Source: Kosakonia oryziphila | Lineage (GTDB): Bacteria > Pseudomonadota > Gammaproteobacteria > Enterobacterales > Enterobacteriaceae | NCBI RefSeq assembly: GCF_900094795.1 | Contig: NZ_FMBC01000039.1 | Coordinates: 1-45,553 of the forward strand | Direction of reading: 5' to 3' | DNA length: 45,553 nucleotides | Part shown: positions 43,081-45,553 of the stretch, piece by piece | How the letters are laid out: each line of letters opens with the position of its first letter | Numbering within the stretch: the first letter of the stretch is position 1 | Position numbers and translations under genes: made by a program | Notes under the pieces: model-generated | Databases searched by the model: none | What the model was told of the DNA's origin: nothing | What the model saw: the letters and a program-made list of their open reading frames with translations, nothing else

Positions 43081-43746
43081 TAATGATGTATTTGAAAAAT
43101 GATATGATTAGAGAACTGCCGCTGTTATAGAAACCCCGGCGAAGATAAGACATTGTGCTGCCTTCGCCGAATCAGAGCCGGGCTACACGGATGGGTTTCC
43201 GCTGGTATGACAATATGGCCGACTGAATGGGGCGCGTATACCTCACGTGATGCCGGAATTAGTATGCATATCCCGCCGGGCGACCCATAGTCTCCGTGAC
43301 GGTCAATGATTATGTATTGATGGTGTCACTCGCTTGTTTCAGCATTGTAACTGATGTGCAATGTTATACTACTTATGCATTACATCCTTCCCTTTTATAC
43401 CAACAGAAATCAACCTTGCCGAAAGTTCCAAATTAAAATCATTAAATTAAGACGAATAGCAGCATTGAAGATATTTTATATATTCAAATTTGATATTAAA
43501 GCATGAAAAATATCAACATTTTATTTGATGACATTTTGATTTAAATCATTTTTAGCATATATTGTTATATTTATAACTATCATAGCTATAAATTAATAAA
43601 GTAAGATGTGACTAAACATTAAATATGCAAGTTGAATCGTATCTCTGCCGAGATATCTTTGTTCTTTAAGTAAATACGTTTATTGACAAGTGTTTGATTA
43701 GGTTTGAATTTTAAATAGATGCTATGTTCAAGCATGGATGGTGCCT
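43081..43746. other. Long non-coding gap with a GC-rich patch
   Basis: About 660 bp without a supported gene. A distinctly GC-richer patch (about 43110-43320) contains a perfect 8-bp stem, CGGCGAAG (43137-43144) with CTTCGCCG (43162-43169), and a short open stretch reading TEWGAYTSRDAGISMHIPPG without a start. The remainder is extremely AT-rich. The patch looks like an inserted scrap of different origin. Confidence 0.5.
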
Positions 43747-44202
43747 ATGTTACCTTGCGAACTGACTTATAAATTAAACCAGCAGATGAACAGGGAATTC
43801 CGCTATGCGGGTATTTGTCTGGCAAGAAGTTCCTGGTTTTTAGAGTCTCATCACGATGATATTGCATATTTTTTCCGCCTTCTGGCACAATCCTCAATTA
43901 CGAGAACTATGAAATTTTATAATTTCCTGAGTAAGTGTCAGGAAACACCTTTTATCATCCCCAATGTACCAGTTACTGATGATAATGAATTATCTTTGTC
44001 GGTCATCATTAACGAAATATTGTTAGATTTTAAAATGCGAAATGAGAACATCTCAACGATAGAAAAAATTTCCGCAAAGAGATCAAATATTAAAACGAGT
44101 TTGTTTATAGCTAACATAAGAATACTTTATCGCGATGAAGCACAATTATTGCTATCAACTATTGAAACCCATGGACTAAAAGAAAACATAGCCATTATGT
44201 AA
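43747..44202 (+). CDS. Ferritin-like protein with a degraded ferroxidase site
   Basis: About 151 residues aligning without gaps to the N-terminus of E. coli ferritins (KLNQQMNREF). Using the 43747 start, residue 17 is Glu as in FtnA, but positions 49-50 are Ser-Ser (Glu-Glu in FtnA) and position 53 is Arg (His in FtnA). The later acidic ligands also appear to be replaced. FtnB also lacks several of these residues. The usual helical pattern continues to the end, but the protein is shorter than FtnA and lacks its C-terminal tail. A start at 43738 would add three residues. Iron oxidation is unlikely; a structural or regulatory role is possible. Confidence 0.75.
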   Translation: MLPCELTYKLNQQMNREFRYAGICLARSSWFLESHHDDIAYFFRLLAQSSITRTMKFYNFLSKCQETPFIIPNVPVTDDNELSLSVIINEILLDFKMRNENISTIEKISAKRSNIKTSLFIANIRILYRDEAQLLLSTIETHGLKENIAIM

Positions 44203-44316
44203 CCCCACAAGGATTAGATGTCGAGCGCTATTTATATTCTCTCAACAGCTAATGATAAGTATTTACTCTCAGCAACCTAAGTAAAATCACGCTTAAAATA
44301 TTATATTCGAAAAAAT

Positions 44317-44345
44317 TGACAGGTATTTAAAGCAAACACCTGTCA
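44317..44345. terminator. Hairpin between convergent genes
   Basis: TGACAGGT and ACCTGTCA, perfect 8 bp with a 13-base loop, between the ferritin-like and NIPSNAP-like stops, in AT-rich flanks. Could end transcripts from both sides. Confidence 0.5.
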
Positions 44346-44360
44346 TAGACATTTTAATTC

Positions 44361-44666
44361 TCAAAAAAGAGTTCCACTAATATTTATTTCATCAACATTG
44401 ATAATGTCAGACATATTGAATCCAGACATATCATTACTAAACTCCTTACTCCGCATATAGTTCTGATTCACCAAGTTGATATCACAATCATCAGGAAATG
44501 TGACAACTGCGATTACCTGATTCTCTTGCTCATTACCACCTATATATACATTATTAACGAATATTCCAAACTTCGGTAAACTTACCATATGTTTTGGCCA
44601 GCATTCCCGGAAATATTTTGCAGCACTTTGTTTATTTTTTAACGTATAAATTCTTAATTGTTTCAT
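44361..44666 (-). CDS. NIPSNAP-like small protein
   Basis: A 101-residue protein with the dimeric alpha/beta-barrel look of NIPSNAP proteins: MKQLRIYTLKNKQSAAKYF at the start, WPKHMVSLPKFGIFVN in the centre, and VIAVVTFPDDCDI. AGAGGAAG precedes the ATG at 44666, so the much longer frame reaching 44921 is not the real gene. NIPSNAP proteins are of poorly known function and sometimes occur in small-molecule or peptide clusters. It lies downstream of a bacteriocin-exporter fragment on the same strand. Confidence 0.7.
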   Translation of the reverse strand: MKQLRIYTLKNKQSAAKYFRECWPKHMVSLPKFGIFVNNVYIGGNEQENQVIAVVTFPDDCDINLVNQNYMRSKEFSNDMSGFNMSDIINVDEINISGTLF

Positions 44667-44745
44667 CAGACTTCCTCTTATGGGTTGAGCAAAGCATGGG
44701 GTGTTTAACGAGCATACCAAAGAAGACAGGAGTATTTTATACAAA

Positions 44746-44937
44746 AAAACATATAGTAGCCTCATCCATAAATAAAATGTTTGGCTTTTGATAAAGTGCA
44801 CGTGCGATGAGCAGTCGTTGCTTCTGACCACCAGAAATGCCCGTGCCCAGCTCGCCAATAATCGTCTCATATCCCATAGGCATGCGCATGATTTCCTCAT
44901 GTATGTTGCACTTTCTTGCACATTCGATAATGAATTT
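44746..44937 (-). pseudogene. Fragment of a bacteriocin-exporter ABC ATPase
   Basis: Reads FIIECARKCNIHEEIMRMPM, then GYETIIGELGTGISGGQKQR, then LLIARALYQKPNILFMDEAT. These are the Q-loop-to-Walker-B part of a C39-type peptide exporter ATPase such as CvaB or MchF. Homology stops after DEAT, and on the 5' side at the IS3 remnant, so neither the Walker A region nor the membrane domain is present. A microcin or colicin V-like secretion locus was therefore once here. Confidence 0.85.
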
Positions 44938-45138
44938 TACCTGTTCAGGACACTGAATGAAGCACGGGAAATAACAGAGCGCTGGCTGACGGAATATAAC
45001 AGAGGACGGCCTCATGAATCCCTGAATAACCTGACACTGGAAGGAGAGCAAAGAATCATTGAATCACTACATTCCTGCAACGACACCGTTGCTAGCACGA
45101 ATCATGTCCAGGTCAATCGATTTTTAACCAATCGCTGA
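44932..45138 (+). pseudogene. IS3-family transposase OrfB remnant 2
   Basis: C-terminal end of the IS3 integrase: EFYLFRTLNEAREITERWL, then EYNRGRPHESLNNLTLEGE. The rest is absent. It overlaps the end of the ABC fragment by only a few bases and interrupts it, so insertion was into the exporter gene. It is in the same orientation as, and homologous to, the end of remnant 1. Confidence 0.88.
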
Positions 45139-45245
45139 ACAAATAACTATCCCAGGGAAGAAGGGGAACCCTGCCCTTACGAGGTAGTGGATAAGCCAGG
45201 TGCGTATTCTGGCGAAGTTGAACGGTTATTCCGGGGGAACGTGAA

Positions 45246-45264
45246 CGCGTTATTTCCTAACGCG
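45246..45264. repeat. Hairpin near the IS21-type end
   Basis: CGCGTTA and TAACGCG with a 5-base loop, just downstream of istB. It may belong to the end of the insertion sequence; the terminal boundary could not be placed. Confidence 0.45.
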
Positions 45265-45293
45265 CCCTAACTTCTTTTTATTACACCGACCGT

Positions 45294-45553
45294 TCACTTT
45301 CCGTCAACCTGTGCCAGTCGTTTTCTCATCGACTCACCTTTCATTTCCAGCCGGTGGGAGTTATGCATCAGACGATCAAGGATCGCGTCTGCCAGCGTGT
45401 TATCTCCAACGCAACCGTACCACTCATCCGTTGGCAACTGGCTTATCATCACCGTAGCGTTCTTTCCGTATCTGTCATCCATCAGTTCCAGCAGATCGTT
45501 ACGCTGCGCGGGCAGTAGCGGCTCAAGACCCCAGTCATCCAGGATAAGCAGTT
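45294..45553 (-). CDS. istB: IS21-family helper ATPase IstB, 3' part
   Basis: The C-terminal 86 codons of the AAA+ transposition helper, cut at the window edge. [12 protein letters not shown] is the Walker B region, [15 protein letters not shown] contains sensor 1, and [21 protein letters not shown] holds the arginine-finger area. The frame is open to the edge. The partner istA would lie further on, outside the window. Confidence 0.92.
   Translation of the reverse strand, partial: LLILDDWGLEPLLPAQRNDLLELMDDRYGKNATVMISQLPTDEWYGCVGDNTLADAILDRLMHNSHRLEMKGESMRKRLAQVDGK

Noticed and set aside
44667-44921. 85-codon N-terminal extension of the NIPSNAP-like gene
   Set aside because: It is antisense to, or a different frame of, the ABC fragment and lacks similarity; a clear ribosome site marks the ATG at 44666.

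Overview
The window looks like chromosome of a member of the Enterobacteriaceae, most like Kosakonia, Enterobacter or Klebsiella. This rests on a Klebsiella-type assimilatory nitrate (nas) operon, an E. coli-like chitobiose (chb) operon, OprB and general porins, and moderately GC-rich core genes. No rRNA, tRNA or CRISPR array was found. The genus is an inference from gene content.

Layout. (1) 1-2990 is a mobile-element scrapyard: an IS110-family (probably IS1111-group) transposase cut by the window start, a structured non-coding tail that could hold its bridge RNA, inverted repeats, four small AT-rich genes (three encoding likely membrane proteins), and the frameshifted 3' end of a Tn3-family tnpA with its 38-bp terminal repeat. 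(2) 3153-14357 (minus strand) is a nitrate-assimilation locus: nasR, then nasF-nasE-nasD (ABC uptake), nasB (nitrite reductase with a fused NirD-like domain) and a 1246-residue nasA fused to a CysJ-type diflavin reductase. Its control region is unusually readable: NtrC site, sigma-54 promoter, ANTAR two-hairpin RNA with two identical AACGGC loops, and an overlapping terminator. (3) 14422-17335 holds a TetR regulator divergent from an NAD(P)H:quinone oxidoreductase-like gene, then a general porin. (4) 17431-18674 is a disturbed interval: two divergent 186-bp direct repeats enclosing a DUF943 gene and a truncated effector-like fragment. (5) 18728-23729 is the chitobiose operon chbB-chbC-chbR-chbF-chbG; chbA (PTS IIA) is missing, a MITE-like repeat sits between chbB and chbC, and a long palindrome lies where chbA should be. 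(6) 23894-30878 is an RND tripartite efflux operon followed by two convergent TetR genes. (7) 31028-35576 carries an orphan SIS-domain isomerase, an OprB porin, a SnoaL-like protein divergent from a LysR regulator, and a GNAT acetyltransferase. (8) From about 35600 the sequence becomes AT-rich and accessory: a short Ser/Asp-rich protein, a cytochrome b562-like protein convergent with a b561-type membrane cytochrome, a P-type cation ATPase and a CDF metal exporter. (9) 41465-45553 is a degraded island flanked by two IS3-family transposase remnants; it holds a LuxR-type regulator, a ferritin-like protein that has lost most of its ferroxidase site, a NIPSNAP-like protein and a fragment of a bacteriocin-exporter ABC ATPase, and it ends in an IS21-family istB cut by the window edge.

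How it works together. Nitrogen limitation (NtrC, sigma-54) would start nas transcription, and nitrate or nitrite sensed by NasR would allow read-through of the leader terminator. NasFED would import nitrate, NasA would reduce it to nitrite using electrons from its own flavin domains, and NasB would reduce nitrite to ammonium. The chb operon would take up, deacetylate and hydrolyse chitin disaccharides but needs a IIA protein from elsewhere. No wholly new system could be demonstrated. The strongest leads are the IS110 non-coding tail, the repeat-flanked effector/DUF943 remnant, the chb operon lacking IIA with a repeat in its intergenic region, and the ferritin-like gene in the microcin-type remnant.
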